Origin: Paenibacillus sp. cl123
GTDB taxonomy: Bacteria; Bacillota; Bacilli; Paenibacillales; NBRC-103111
Direction of reading: 5' to 3'
Length of the DNA stretch: 64,000 bases
Assembly: GCF_900101595.1 (NCBI RefSeq)
Contig: NZ_FMYY01000001.1
Span: forward strand, 504,585-568,584
Part shown: positions 16,840 through 25,841 of the stretch, piece by piece
Layout: every line of letters begins with the position of its first letter
Position numbering within the stretch: position 1 is the first letter of the stretch
Position numbers and translations under genes: made by a program
Notes under the pieces: generated by a model
Databases searched by the model: none
Told to the model about the DNA's origin: nothing
The model's input: only the letters and a program-made list of their open reading frames with translations

Positions 16840-17217
16840 ATGGCGAAATACGAAGCAAGAGGCGCGACATACTGGGTCATCCCGGACGCGTATATTCCGG
16901 AGAAAAGCTCCGGCGAGCTGACGAGCCACGAGTCGGTCTGCGTGCTGAACACGGCATCCGAGGATGCGCAGCTGGCATTCACCATTTTCTTCGAGGATCG
17001 TGAGCCTATGGAGGATATCCCTTATACCGTCGAAGCCCGCCGTACGAAGCATATTCGCACTTCTTCATTGCTCAAGGAAGGGACGCCGATTCCGGTCGGC
17101 GTTCCTTACGCTATTGAGGTGCGAAGCAATATCCCGATCATCGTGCAGTACAGCCGTCTGGACTCGACGCAGGCCGAGAATGCGCTGATGTCGGTCGTAG
17201 CTTATCCGGTCAATTAA
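16840..17217 (+). CDS. ASRT (sensory rhodopsin transducer)-family protein in the rhamnose operon
   Basis: This 125-aa soluble protein matches the Anabaena sensory rhodopsin transducer family (PF07100): [12 protein letters not shown] at the start, [29 protein letters not shown] and [17 protein letters not shown]. These are compact beta-sandwich proteins that form oligomers and are thought to bind small molecules, probably sugars, in species without rhodopsins. It starts 22 bp after rhaEW behind GGGGGAGGGA. In this operon it may sense or handle a rhamnose intermediate. It occupies the place where other operons carry the mutarotase RhaM, to which it shows no similarity I can see. Confidence 0.82.
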   Translation: MAKYEARGATYWVIPDAYIPEKSSGELTSHESVCVLNTASEDAQLAFTIFFEDREPMEDIPYTVEARRTKHIRTSSLLKEGTPIPVGVPYAIEVRSNIPIIVQYSRLDSTQAENALMSVVAYPVN

Positions 17218-17242
17218 TATACAGGTGAAGGGGAATCCCGAT

Positions 17243-18505
17243 ATGTCTTCAAGTATCGAAAGAAGCTATAACGAAGCCAAGGAGCTGTACGCCAAGCACG
17301 GCATCGATGTTGACCAGGCGCTGGAGCAGCTCGCGAAGATCAAGATTTCCATGCATTGCTGGCAAGGGGACGATGTCAAAGGCTTCCTGTTCCGGGATCA
17401 GGACCTGACCGGGGGCATCTCGGTGACGGGGAACTACCCGGGCGCCGCCAGAACGCCCGACGAGCTGCGCGCCGATCTGGAGAAAGCGTTCTCTTTGATC
17501 CCGGGCAAGCATAAGGTCAACCTGCATGCGATCTATGCGGATACGAACGAGAAGGTCGATCTCGACCAATTGGAGCCGAAGCATTTTGAAAATTGGGTGC
17601 AATGGGCCAAGGAGCAGGGGCTCGGTCTTGATTTCAACCCGACGCTGTTCTCCCATGAGAAATCGAGCGACGGCTTCACGCTGAGCCATCACGATGAGAG
17701 CATCCGCAAGTTCTGGATCGACCACTGCAAGGCTTCGCGCAAAATCAGCGCGTACTTCGGCGAACAGCTCGGCCAAACCTGCGTCACCAACGTCTGGATT
17801 CCGGATGGCTTCAAGGACGTTCCCGTGGACCGTCTCTCACCGAGAAAACGGCTGAAGGAATCGCTCGACGAAATTTTCGCGGAGGAGCTGAATCCGGCTT
17901 ATCATCTGGATGCGGTTGAAAGCAAGCTGTTCGGCCTCGGCTCGGAGGCTTATGTCGTCGGCTCGCATGAATTTTATATGGGCTACGGCCTTCAGAACAA
18001 CAAGCTGATCTGTCTGGACGCCGGACATTTCCACCCGACGGAGGTTATCTCGAACAAGCTGTCGAGCCTGGCCCTGTTTGCCGAAGGCATCCTGCTGCAT
18101 GTCAGCCGTCCGATGCGCTGGGACAGCGATCACGTGGTCGTGCTGGACGACGAGCTGCTGGAGATCGGCAAGGAGCTGGTGCGCGGCGATCTGCTGGGCA
18201 AAACGCATATCGGTCTCGACTTCTTCGATGCGAGCATCAACCGCGTAGCCGCCTGGGTCATCGGGATGCGCAACACGATCAAGGCGCTGCTGCGCGCGCT
18301 GCTGGAGCCCGTGGAAGCGCTGAAGCAAGCGGAGCTGAGCGGCGATTATACGACCCGTCTCGCGCTGACCGAGGAATTCAAGTCGTATCCGTTCGGCGCG
18401 GTGTGGGATTATTATTGCGAGAAGCAGGGCGTGCCCGTGCGCGAGCGGTGGCTGGCCGAAGTGAAAGCTTACGAGCAGGAAGTTCTGCTGAAGCGCGGAA
18501 GGTGA
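17243..18505 (+). CDS. rhaA: L-rhamnose isomerase
   Basis: This 420-aa protein is full length for RhaA, which converts L-rhamnose to L-rhamnulose with divalent metals. The conserved N-terminal [15 protein letters not shown] is present, and metal-site residues appear in [22 protein letters not shown] and [13 protein letters not shown]. The ATG at 17243 lies 8 nt after AAGGGGA; a GTG at 17225 would place the ribosome binding site inside the gene. It is co-transcribed with the ASRT gene upstream and rhaB 4 bp downstream. Confidence 0.96.
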   Translation: MSSSIERSYNEAKELYAKHGIDVDQALEQLAKIKISMHCWQGDDVKGFLFRDQDLTGGISVTGNYPGAARTPDELRADLEKAFSLIPGKHKVNLHAIYADTNEKVDLDQLEPKHFENWVQWAKEQGLGLDFNPTLFSHEKSSDGFTLSHHDESIRKFWIDHCKASRKISAYFGEQLGQTCVTNVWIPDGFKDVPVDRLSPRKRLKESLDEIFAEELNPAYHLDAVESKLFGLGSEAYVVGSHEFYMGYGLQNNKLICLDAGHFHPTEVISNKLSSLALFAEGILLHVSRPMRWDSDHVVVLDDELLEIGKELVRGDLLGKTHIGLDFFDASINRVAAWVIGMRNTIKALLRALLEPVEALKQAELSGDYTTRLALTEEFKSYPFGAVWDYYCEKQGVPVRERWLAEVKAYEQEVLLKRGR

Positions 18506-18509
18506 TCCC

Positions 18510-20000
18510 GTGACGACAATACTGGCCTATGATCTGGGAGCGAGCAGCGGCAGAGCGCTGCTTGGCCGTCTGACGGACCGCAGGATTGAAACGGAGGAGC
18601 TGCACCGCTTTCCGAATGATCCGGTGCAGGTGGGAGGACGGCTCCATTGGGATATTTTGCGCTTGTACCATGAGATCAAGCAGGGGCTGCTAAAGGCGAA
18701 GCACCGCGGCGCGAGCCCGGTGAGCCTGGCGATTGATTCGTGGGCTGTCGACTTCGGCCTGCTGGGTAAAAACGGCGAGCTGCTCGGCAATCCGTATCAT
18801 TACCGCGACCTCCATACGGAAGGCGCGATGGAGCGGGTGTTCGCCGAGGCTATCGGCAAGGCGGAGCTGTTCGGCCGCACGGGCATCCAGTTCCTGCCGT
18901 TCAACACGATCTTCCAGCTGGCTGCGCTGAAGCGGGCCGATTCGCCGCTGCTGCGCGAGGCGGAAAGCTTCCTGATGATCCCGGATTTGCTGCGTTATTT
19001 CCTGACCGGCGAGAAGCTGAACGAGTTTTCGAATGCGACGACGACGCAGCTGTACAACCCGCTGCAGGGCGACTGGGACCGCGAGCTGCTGGCGAGGCTT
19101 GGGATTCCGGCCTCGTGGTTCGGCCGGATAGCTCAGCCGGGGGCATCCGCAGGCGAGCTGCTCGGCTCGGTCGGCGCGGAACTCGGCGTCGGCGCAATTC
19201 CGGTCATCGCCGTCGCGGAGCATGACACCGGCTCCGCGGTTGCCGCGGTGCCGGCGCTGGAGCGCTCGTTCGCCTACCTCAGCTGCGGCACCTGGTCGCT
19301 GATGGGGACCGAGGTCGACGCGCCGGTGCTGAGCGAGCAGGCGCTTGCCTACAACTTTACCAACGAAGGCGGCGTCGGCGGCACCTACCGGCTGTTGAAA
19401 AACATCATGGGCCTGTGGATCGTGCAGGAGCTGAAGCGCGAGTGGGAGCGCCAGGGACTGGATTATTCATTCCCTGAGCTGGTGCGGCTGGCCGGTCAGG
19501 CGCCGGCCTTCTCGGCCTGGATCGACCCTGACGATCCGCTGTTCATGGCGGCGGGCGATATGCGGGTGCGCGTCCGCGACTACTGCAGCCGGACCGGCCA
19601 GCGGGTGCCGGATCAGCCGGGTGAGGTTGTCCGTTGTGTTTTCGAAAGTCTGGCGTTAAAATACCGTTATGTGCTGGAGATGACGGAGAGCTTGTCCGGA
19701 CAGCGGTTCAGCGGGCTGCACATGGTCGGCGGCGGTATTCAGAACGAGCTGCTCTGCCAGTGGTCGGCGAACGCGATCGGCAAGCCGGTCTGGGCCGGAC
19801 CGGCCGAAGGCAGCGCGATCGGCAACCTGGTCGTCCAATGGATGGCCCAAGGCATATTCGCCGATATTTGGGAGGCCCGCCGCGCAGTCCGGGAATCGTT
19901 CCCGGTCAAGACATACGATCCGCAGGATAGCCTGGACTGGGAGGATGCCTACGGCCGGTTCAAGACGGTAACGGGGCTAGCCGGTCAGGCAACCGGCTAA
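18510..20000 (+). CDS. rhaB: L-rhamnulokinase
   Basis: This 496-aa FGGY-family kinase phosphorylates L-rhamnulose at O1 with ATP. The phosphate-1 motif AYDLGASSGR opens the protein, the hinge SCGTWSLMGTEV lies near residue 255 and the second motif HMVGGGIQNELLCQ near 410. The GTG start follows GGAAGGTGA, and its ribosome binding site overlaps the rhaA stop, which suggests coupling. The product is the substrate of the RhaEW aldolase half. Confidence 0.96.
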   Translation: MTTILAYDLGASSGRALLGRLTDRRIETEELHRFPNDPVQVGGRLHWDILRLYHEIKQGLLKAKHRGASPVSLAIDSWAVDFGLLGKNGELLGNPYHYRDLHTEGAMERVFAEAIGKAELFGRTGIQFLPFNTIFQLAALKRADSPLLREAESFLMIPDLLRYFLTGEKLNEFSNATTTQLYNPLQGDWDRELLARLGIPASWFGRIAQPGASAGELLGSVGAELGVGAIPVIAVAEHDTGSAVAAVPALERSFAYLSCGTWSLMGTEVDAPVLSEQALAYNFTNEGGVGGTYRLLKNIMGLWIVQELKREWERQGLDYSFPELVRLAGQAPAFSAWIDPDDPLFMAAGDMRVRVRDYCSRTGQRVPDQPGEVVRCVFESLALKYRYVLEMTESLSGQRFSGLHMVGGGIQNELLCQWSANAIGKPVWAGPAEGSAIGNLVVQWMAQGIFADIWEARRAVRESFPVKTYDPQDSLDWEDAYGRFKTVTGLAGQATG

Positions 20001-20112
20001 CTTGAAATAAACGAAGCCTGCAGGCCGGGGAGCCTGCAAGCCGATGAATTTACCAAACTTGCAAACTTACAGAATTTGCAGACTTGCAGAGAAATGATGG
20101 GAGAGGAAGCGC

Positions 20113-20871
20113 ATGCTGGTAGCGGAAAGATACGAGATGATTGTCCAGCTGGTCAACGAACGGGGCAGCATCCGCGTCTCCGAGCTGAGCGAGCTGTGCG
20201 GCGTGACGGAGGAGACGATTCGGCGGGATCTGGACCGTCTGGAAGCGGCGGGGAGGCTGCGCCGTTCTCACGGAGGGGCTGTCAGCGTCAAGGAAACTCA
20301 AGCGGAGATTCCTTATTTCGAACGGGAGATCATGCACGCCGACGAGAAGCGGCGCATCGCCCAGGAGGCGATTCAGTGGATTCAGCCTCATGATCGTGTA
20401 CTGCTGGATGCCAGCTCGACCGCTTGGTATATGGCTTCTTACTTGCCTGACATTCCGCTGACGGTTCTGACCAATTCCGTGAAGGTGATCAGCGAGCTTA
20501 GCGGCAAGGAGAAGATCGAGGTGATCTCCACCGGCGGCCGGCTGGCCAAACGTTCGTTGTCGTTCATCGGCCCGCTGGCCGAGCGTTCGCTGGACGCTTA
20601 CCATGTCGACAAGCTGTTTTTGTCCTGCAAGGGAGTCCACCTGGAGCGCGGCATCAGCGAGTCCAATGAGCAGCAAGCGCTGGTCAAGCAGAAGATGGTC
20701 GGCATCGCCGAGCAGGTCATCCTGCTGGCCGACGCGAGCAAGTTTGGCGTGCGGTCGTTTACGCATGTAGCCGAGCTTGGCGTCGTGGATGCGATCATTA
20801 CCGACCGCGGCGTCTCCGAGCAAACGGTTGCCGGGCTGCAGGACCGCGGGATGCGCGTATCGGTCGTATAA
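20113..20871 (+). CDS. rhaR: DeoR-family repressor of the rhamnose operon
   Basis: This 252-aa DeoR-type regulator has an N-terminal helix-turn-helix (RVSELSELCGVTEETIRRDLDRLEAAG, residues about 19-45) and a C-terminal sugar-phosphate-sensing domain with the LDASSTAWYMA phosphate loop and a conserved DKLFLSCKG stretch. It lies last in the operon and is likely autoregulated. Family knowledge suggests rhamnulose-1-phosphate as effector. The upstream 110-bp gap contains repeated ACTTGCA-like heptamers that may be a second operator. A strong terminator follows. Confidence 0.9.
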   Translation: MLVAERYEMIVQLVNERGSIRVSELSELCGVTEETIRRDLDRLEAAGRLRRSHGGAVSVKETQAEIPYFEREIMHADEKRRIAQEAIQWIQPHDRVLLDASSTAWYMASYLPDIPLTVLTNSVKVISELSGKEKIEVISTGGRLAKRSLSFIGPLAERSLDAYHVDKLFLSCKGVHLERGISESNEQQALVKQKMVGIAEQVILLADASKFGVRSFTHVAELGVVDAIITDRGVSEQTVAGLQDRGMRVSVV

Positions 20872-20920
20872 GCGAAGCGTTGTAGAAGGGACCGAGCCGG
20901 GTTTGCAGGCTTGGTCGTCT

Positions 20921-20980
20921 GAAGCCCTCTTGGATTCGAAACGAAGGATGGTCCTTCGTTCCGATCCGGGAGGGCTTTTT
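20921..20980 (+). terminator. Terminator of the rhamnose operon
   Basis: A long imperfect stem (AAGCCCT...AGGGCTT outside, CGAAGGA/TCCTTCG inside) ends in five T residues. Confidence 0.85.
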
Positions 20981-21063
20981 GCCGTATGGAGCCTGTCAAA
21001 TGTCCGAATCCGAACCGATGGAGCAGAGACGGCGCGTTCGAAAAAAACGAAAAAATAATATTG

Positions 21064-21101
21064 TTGACACTTGTTATAACAGGCTATATTATTATAACCA
21101 G
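21064..21101 (+). promoter_or_regulatory. Promoter with palindromic operator, GntR/UTRA regulator gene
   Basis: TTGACA (21064-21069), 17 bp, TATTAT (21087-21092). The spacer contains the perfect palindrome TGTTATAACA (21072-21081), and a related TTATAACCA lies just downstream of the -10. This arrangement suggests autorepression. Confidence 0.65.
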
Positions 21102-21166
21102 TTGGTGGATTTATCCTTTACGCTTGGTGCAGTAACAATCTTATTAAAGGGAAAGATGGATGACTT

Positions 21167-21925
21167 ATGATGCTGGATGGTACGTTGCCGGTAACCCTGC
21201 AATACCAGTTGCGAAGTAAACTGCTTGAGAATATGGCGAACAAAATTTGGGCCCCGGGGTCCCAGATTCCGAGCGAGCGGGAATTATGCGATGAGTACGG
21301 CGTCAGCCGGATGACGGTCAGAGAAGTGCTCAAGGATCTCGTGCAGGAAGGCTATCTGGTTCGCAAGCAGGGCAAAGGTACATTTGTTGCAATTCCGAAG
21401 TTCGAGCATGAGTTTACAAGCACCTACAGCTTGTCGCAGGTGATTGAGAAGGTTGGCCTGCAGTCTTATTTTAAAGTTCTGAGCTTCAAGCTGGAGAAAG
21501 CGAGCGGTCATCTGCAGCAAGCACTGGGCCTATCTGCGGAAGAAAACGTGTATGAGCTGATTCGGCTGCGATACGTTAACGAGGAGCTGTTTGAATGCGA
21601 GCGGGCGTACGTCCCTGCTTCGCTGATGGAAGGCGTCACGGAGGAGCAATTGGACAGGGACGGCTTGTATCCGACGATTTTTAACCTCTCGGGGCTGATG
21701 GCCGACGAAGCGGAGGTGGAGGCGCAGGCAATCAATTGTCCGGCCGATGTGGCGAAATGGCTGCAGCTGAAGAAAAATGCGGCCGTCATGCACCTGACCA
21801 GGATCACCACGGCGCATAACCGGCGTATCGCTTACTGCGAGATCTACATCCGCAGCGAAACGTACAAGTACAGGTACAAGCAAACGCTGCGGAAGAAAGG
21901 GGTATACGAAGAACCCCAGCCATAA
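21167..21925 (+). CDS. GntR-family regulator with UTRA domain (HutC subfamily)
   Basis: This 252-aa regulator has an N-terminal winged helix (QIPSERELCDEYGVSRMTVREVLKDLVQEGYL, about residues 28-60, then the GKGTFVA wing) and a C-terminal UTRA ligand-binding domain. UTRA regulators usually sense a phosphorylated sugar such as glucosamine-6-phosphate. The ATG at 21167 is followed by a second at 21170, and the ribosome binding site is weak. It stands upstream of the ABC importer and hydrolases, all on the same strand, so it probably controls that locus. Confidence 0.9.
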   Translation: MMLDGTLPVTLQYQLRSKLLENMANKIWAPGSQIPSERELCDEYGVSRMTVREVLKDLVQEGYLVRKQGKGTFVAIPKFEHEFTSTYSLSQVIEKVGLQSYFKVLSFKLEKASGHLQQALGLSAEENVYELIRLRYVNEELFECERAYVPASLMEGVTEEQLDRDGLYPTIFNLSGLMADEAEVEAQAINCPADVAKWLQLKKNAAVMHLTRITTAHNRRIAYCEIYIRSETYKYRYKQTLRKKGVYEEPQP

Positions 21926-22290
21926 GCGGCGGGGAGGCGACGGATGTTCAGTCCGGCGCTTCCCGACCGGCCGCCTTTCGGCAACTTGGGATTCCGAAGC
22001 AGACGGGTTGCATGCCCGATGAGGCGTGAACGTGCGCAAGTCCATATTCACGCATATCCACTCTGCTGATTTCCCGCGTCTAATCGTCCCCGCATTAGTA
22101 CTTCTCAGCGTTCAAGCTTTACGGATTTTCAGTGATTGGCATTTTAACCCGGCGCAGCTTGCAGGAATAGGGTCGATCCGGGGCAAAGGGGGGGGTTACC
22201 GGAAGAAGCAGGCAACAGGTTTTTAAATTCAGTTGTATGCGATTTCATGTTGGGGACAATCGGTAATTCAATCGCGAGGAGGTCTTGACA
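21926..22290. other. Leader/intergenic region before the solute-binding lipoprotein gene
   Basis: No gene is supported in these 365 bp. The 3' end has the strong GAGGAGG ribosome binding site of the next gene. No clear promoter pair or palindrome related to TGTTATAACA was found. Confidence 0.4.
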
Positions 22291-23940
22291 TTGATAAAGA
22301 AAAAGATGATGTTGACTGCGGTACCTGTCATGATGCTTGCTTCATCGCTGCTCGGCGCATGCAGCGACGGCAAGCCGGCAGCGCCTGAACCGGCCAGTCC
22401 CGCTCCCGGAGCGACAGGCTCGGAGAGTGCGGGCAAAAAGACGACAGGAGGTTTCCCGATCGTCGACAAGCCGCTCACGCTCTCGGCGATGGTGCTGCTC
22501 AGCCCGGCTCAGCCGCCGAACTGGAATGACATTCTCATCTGGCAGGAATACGAGAAGATGACGGGCATACATATCGACTGGCAGGAATATTCGAGCACCG
22601 ATATTACGGAAAAACGGAATCTCGCGCTCGCCAGCAACCAGCTTCCGGATATGTTCTACAGAACCAAGATGCCCGATAACGATGTCGACAAGTATGGCGC
22701 AGAGGGCTCCTTCCTGAAGCTGAACGATCTGATCGACCAGCACGCGCCGAACTTCAAGAAAATCATGGAGAAATACCCGGATGTGAAAAAAGGGATCGCC
22801 ACGGCGGACGGCAGCATCTACGCTTTGCCGAATTTGACGGATTCTCCGAGCATCGAGATTACGAAGAAGCTGTTCTTGAATCAGGATTGGCTGAAACGCA
22901 CGGGCAAGCCGATGCCGTCGACCATCGACGAGCTGTACGAGGTGCTGAAGGCATTCCGTCAAAACGATCCGAACGGCAACGGACAGGCCGACGAAATTCC
23001 GCTGACCTCCGACTCGCTCGAAGATATTATTCTCGTGCTCCGGGGCGCTTACGGTCTGGGCAACAAGGGCGTAGGCAACGGCAACTGGGATACCGACCCC
23101 GCCACCGGCAAGCTTCGCTTTTTCCCGATCAGCAACAGCTACAAAGAGCTGCTCGTCTTCCTGAACAAGCTTTATGCCGAGAAGCTGATGGATCAGGAAA
23201 TCTTCACGAACAGCGGCACGAAGGTGCTGGCGAAAAATGGGCAAAATCAGGTCGGCGGCTTCTCCTTCAGCAACATCATCTCCAGAGCCAATACGAATGC
23301 GAACGACTATGCGGGACTGGACAAAGCGCTTGCTGGCCCAAGCGGCGAACGCCTGTTTACAAGCGCGCGGGGCCACTTGGCTTCCAAAGGCGCATTTATG
23401 ATCAGCCGGTCCAACAAACATCCGGAGGAGACGATGCGCTGGATCGATTATTTCTACAGCGAGGAAGGCATCCGGATGCTGTACCTGGGCAAGGAAGGCG
23501 TGAGCTACGAGAAGGATGCGAAAGGCGGCTACGACTTTAAGCCGGAGATTGTGAACAATATCCCGTCCGGCTCGTCCTTCGATCAGGTCGTCTCCAAGTA
23601 TGTTCCTTATGCGGGCGGCTCGCTGCCTACTTTGACGCTGGAGGACTATTTCAAGGGCGGGGAAACTCAGCCGTCGGCCAAGGACGCCGCAGAGAAGCTT
23701 CGGCCGTTCTTGCCGAAGGAGCTGTGGGCGCCGTTCAGCTTCACGAAGGATGAAGCCGACGAGAAGCAGGCATTGGAAGCGGATATCAACAGCCTCGTCA
23801 ATCGCCGCACCGCCGAGTTCGTGCAAGGCAAGGTTTCGTTGAACGAATTCGATAAATACGTGGCCCAGATCGAGAAGATGGGTCTGCAAAGGCTGCAAGG
23901 CATCTATGAGAAGGCCTATGCCCGCTATCAGGGAAAGTAG
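22291..23940 (+). CDS. Sugar ABC transporter substrate-binding lipoprotein, LplA type
   Basis: This lipoprotein of about 549 aa has a signal peptide ending in lipobox LLGAC, a low-complexity A/P/G linker and a large family 1 solute-binding domain typical of Paenibacillus LplA/YtcQ proteins. These capture oligosaccharides at the membrane surface. The TTG at 22291 lies 8 nt after GAGGAGG and was chosen over the TTG at 22285, which is too close. Two permease genes follow with short gaps. There is no ATPase gene, so a shared MsmX-type ATPase is expected. Confidence 0.93.
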   Translation: MIKKKMMLTAVPVMMLASSLLGACSDGKPAAPEPASPAPGATGSESAGKKTTGGFPIVDKPLTLSAMVLLSPAQPPNWNDILIWQEYEKMTGIHIDWQEYSSTDITEKRNLALASNQLPDMFYRTKMPDNDVDKYGAEGSFLKLNDLIDQHAPNFKKIMEKYPDVKKGIATADGSIYALPNLTDSPSIEITKKLFLNQDWLKRTGKPMPSTIDELYEVLKAFRQNDPNGNGQADEIPLTSDSLEDIILVLRGAYGLGNKGVGNGNWDTDPATGKLRFFPISNSYKELLVFLNKLYAEKLMDQEIFTNSGTKVLAKNGQNQVGGFSFSNIISRANTNANDYAGLDKALAGPSGERLFTSARGHLASKGAFMISRSNKHPEETMRWIDYFYSEEGIRMLYLGKEGVSYEKDAKGGYDFKPEIVNNIPSGSSFDQVVSKYVPYAGGSLPTLTLEDYFKGGETQPSAKDAAEKLRPFLPKELWAPFSFTKDEADEKQALEADINSLVNRRTAEFVQGKVSLNEFDKYVAQIEKMGLQRLQGIYEKAYARYQGK

Positions 23941-23965
23941 ACGGATTAAGGGGTGTTGACTTGAC

Positions 23966-24901
23966 ATGACAGCAGCTACGGAGAAGGCGGCCGGCAAAGG
24001 CTTGGTGCCTCGCTCGATACGCAAAAACTGGGATTTATACTTGCTTGTACTGCCGGTTGTCCTATATTTTCTGCTGATCAAATATTTGCCGATGTACGGC
24101 ATTCAGCTTGCGTTCAAGGACTTCTCGGCAGCCAAAGGTTTTCTGGGCAGCGAATGGGTCGGGTTTAAGCACTTTATCCGCTTCTTCAGCAACTATCAGT
24201 TCTGGACGCTGATCCAAAATACGATCGGAATCAGCCTGCTCGAAATTATTTTCGGATTTCCGATTCCCATTCTCTTCGCCTTGTTCGTCAACGAGGTGCG
24301 GGTCAAATGGTTCAAGAAGACGGTGCAGTCCATCACCTTTATGCCGCATTTTTTGTCCACCGTTGTATTGGTCGGTATGGTTATGGCGTTTCTGTCCCCG
24401 ACCACGGGCCTGGTCAACAATGTGATCCGATGGTTCGGTGAAGAGCCGATCTACTTTATGACCGAACCGGGGATGTTCAAGCCGATCTATGTGTTTTCGG
24501 GCGTCTGGCAGAACATGGGCTTCAGCTCCATCCTATATATCGCGGTGCTCGCGGGCATCGACAAGCATCTGTACGAAGCGGCGATGATCGACGGGGCCAC
24601 CAAGCTGCAGCGTCTCCTACATATCGCGATCCCTTGCCTGATTCCGACGGCCACCATCATGCTGATCTTTCAGTTCGGTTCGATCATGGATATCGGCTTC
24701 GAGAAAATTTTTCTTATGCAAAACGAGCTCAATATCACTTCATCGAATGTCATTTCCACTTATGTGTATGAGATGGGGCTTCTCGGGTCGCAGTTCAGCT
24801 TCTCCTCGGCGGTGGGATTGTTTAACTCGGTCATCAATTTCGTGCTCATCGTGATCGTAAACCAGGCGGCCAAGCGAATTGGCGATACGAGTCTGTGGTA
24901 A
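23966..24901 (+). CDS. Sugar ABC transporter permease, LplB type
   Basis: This 311-aa permease has six membrane segments and the cytoplasmic EAA loop near residue 205 (YEAAMIDGATKLQRLLHIAIP), which docks the ATPase. The N-terminus RSIRKNWDLYLLVLPVVLYF is typical of LplB/YtcP partners. The ATG follows AAGGGG with rather long spacing. It sits 25 bp after the binding protein and 16 bp before the second permease, in one operon. Confidence 0.94.
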   Translation: MTAATEKAAGKGLVPRSIRKNWDLYLLVLPVVLYFLLIKYLPMYGIQLAFKDFSAAKGFLGSEWVGFKHFIRFFSNYQFWTLIQNTIGISLLEIIFGFPIPILFALFVNEVRVKWFKKTVQSITFMPHFLSTVVLVGMVMAFLSPTTGLVNNVIRWFGEEPIYFMTEPGMFKPIYVFSGVWQNMGFSSILYIAVLAGIDKHLYEAAMIDGATKLQRLLHIAIPCLIPTATIMLIFQFGSIMDIGFEKIFLMQNELNITSSNVISTYVYEMGLLGSQFSFSSAVGLFNSVINFVLIVIVNQAAKRIGDTSLW

Positions 24902-24917
24902 TGGAGGAAACCGCGCA

Positions 24918-25814
24918 ATGGATTATGCCAAAAGTACAAGTGCAGGAGATCGTCTCTACGACATAGCGATCTACACGATTCTGACCGTCATCATGCTGGG
25001 AACGCTGTATCCGCTGATCTATATCGTGAGCGCTTCGCTGAGCGATCCGATGGCGATTGTGAAGGGCGAGCTGTGGCTGCTGCCGAAGGATATGACGCTG
25101 GATGCTTACCGCAAAGTGTTTGAGAATTCGGATATTCTGATGGGCTACCGCAACTCGCTGATTTATTTGGTAGCGGGAACGGCAATCAATTTGATCATGA
25201 CGACGATGGGGGCTTATGCCCTGTCCCGTCAAGATTTGCGCGGACGTCATATCCTGGCCCTGATCTTTACCTTCACCCTGCTGTTTAACGGCGGTCTGAT
25301 TCCGACCTATCTCGTGTTCAAAAATATGCTGGGGCTTTACAACAACCTGTGGGTGATGATTATTCCGAGCGCAGTCAGCGTGTGGAATCTGATTGTCATG
25401 CGGACGTATTTTCAAACCGCCATTCCTTATGAGCTGCAGGAGGCCGCCTTTATCGACGGCTGCAGCAATATCAAAACGTTGACGCGCATCGTGCTTCCGT
25501 TATCGATGCCGATCCTGGCGGTTATGACGATGTATTACGGCGTCGCGCACTGGAACTCGTATTTCACAGCGCTGATTTACTTGAATGATCATTGGCGGCT
25601 GCCGCTTCAGGTCGTGATCCGCAGCATCCTGATCCAGGAGAATATGTATGCGATGGCCGGGGGCGACGGCGAAAGCCTGGTGGAGCAGCTGCTGCTGGTG
25701 GAAGGGATGAAATACGCCGTCATCGTGGTGTCGAGTATTCCCATGCTGCTGCTGTATCCGCTCGTTCAGAGGCATTTTGTCAAAGGCGTCATGATAGGAG
25801 CCGTTAAGGGCTAA
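24918..25814 (+). CDS. Sugar ABC transporter permease, LplC/YtcP type
   Basis: This 298-aa permease is the second membrane subunit of the importer. It has six membrane segments and the EAA loop ELQEAAFIDGCSNIKT near residue 178. The ATG at 24918 follows GGAGGAAA; an upstream reading into the previous gene is not needed. The PHP hydrolase gene starts 27 bp after the stop. Confidence 0.94.
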   Translation: MDYAKSTSAGDRLYDIAIYTILTVIMLGTLYPLIYIVSASLSDPMAIVKGELWLLPKDMTLDAYRKVFENSDILMGYRNSLIYLVAGTAINLIMTTMGAYALSRQDLRGRHILALIFTFTLLFNGGLIPTYLVFKNMLGLYNNLWVMIIPSAVSVWNLIVMRTYFQTAIPYELQEAAFIDGCSNIKTLTRIVLPLSMPILAVMTMYYGVAHWNSYFTALIYLNDHWRLPLQVVIRSILIQENMYAMAGGDGESLVEQLLLVEGMKYAVIVVSSIPMLLLYPLVQRHFVKGVMIGAVKG

Positions 25815-25841
25815 CATTATACTTACGGATGGGTGAAACTA

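Noticed and set aside
14610-16985. Long open frame opposite rhaEW
   Set aside because: It is composed of Arg/Leu/Gln/His-rich shadow sequence with no family features.
22342-24102. Long open frame opposite the LplA-type gene
   Set aside because: It is an antisense shadow without start signals; the plus-strand lipoprotein is clear.
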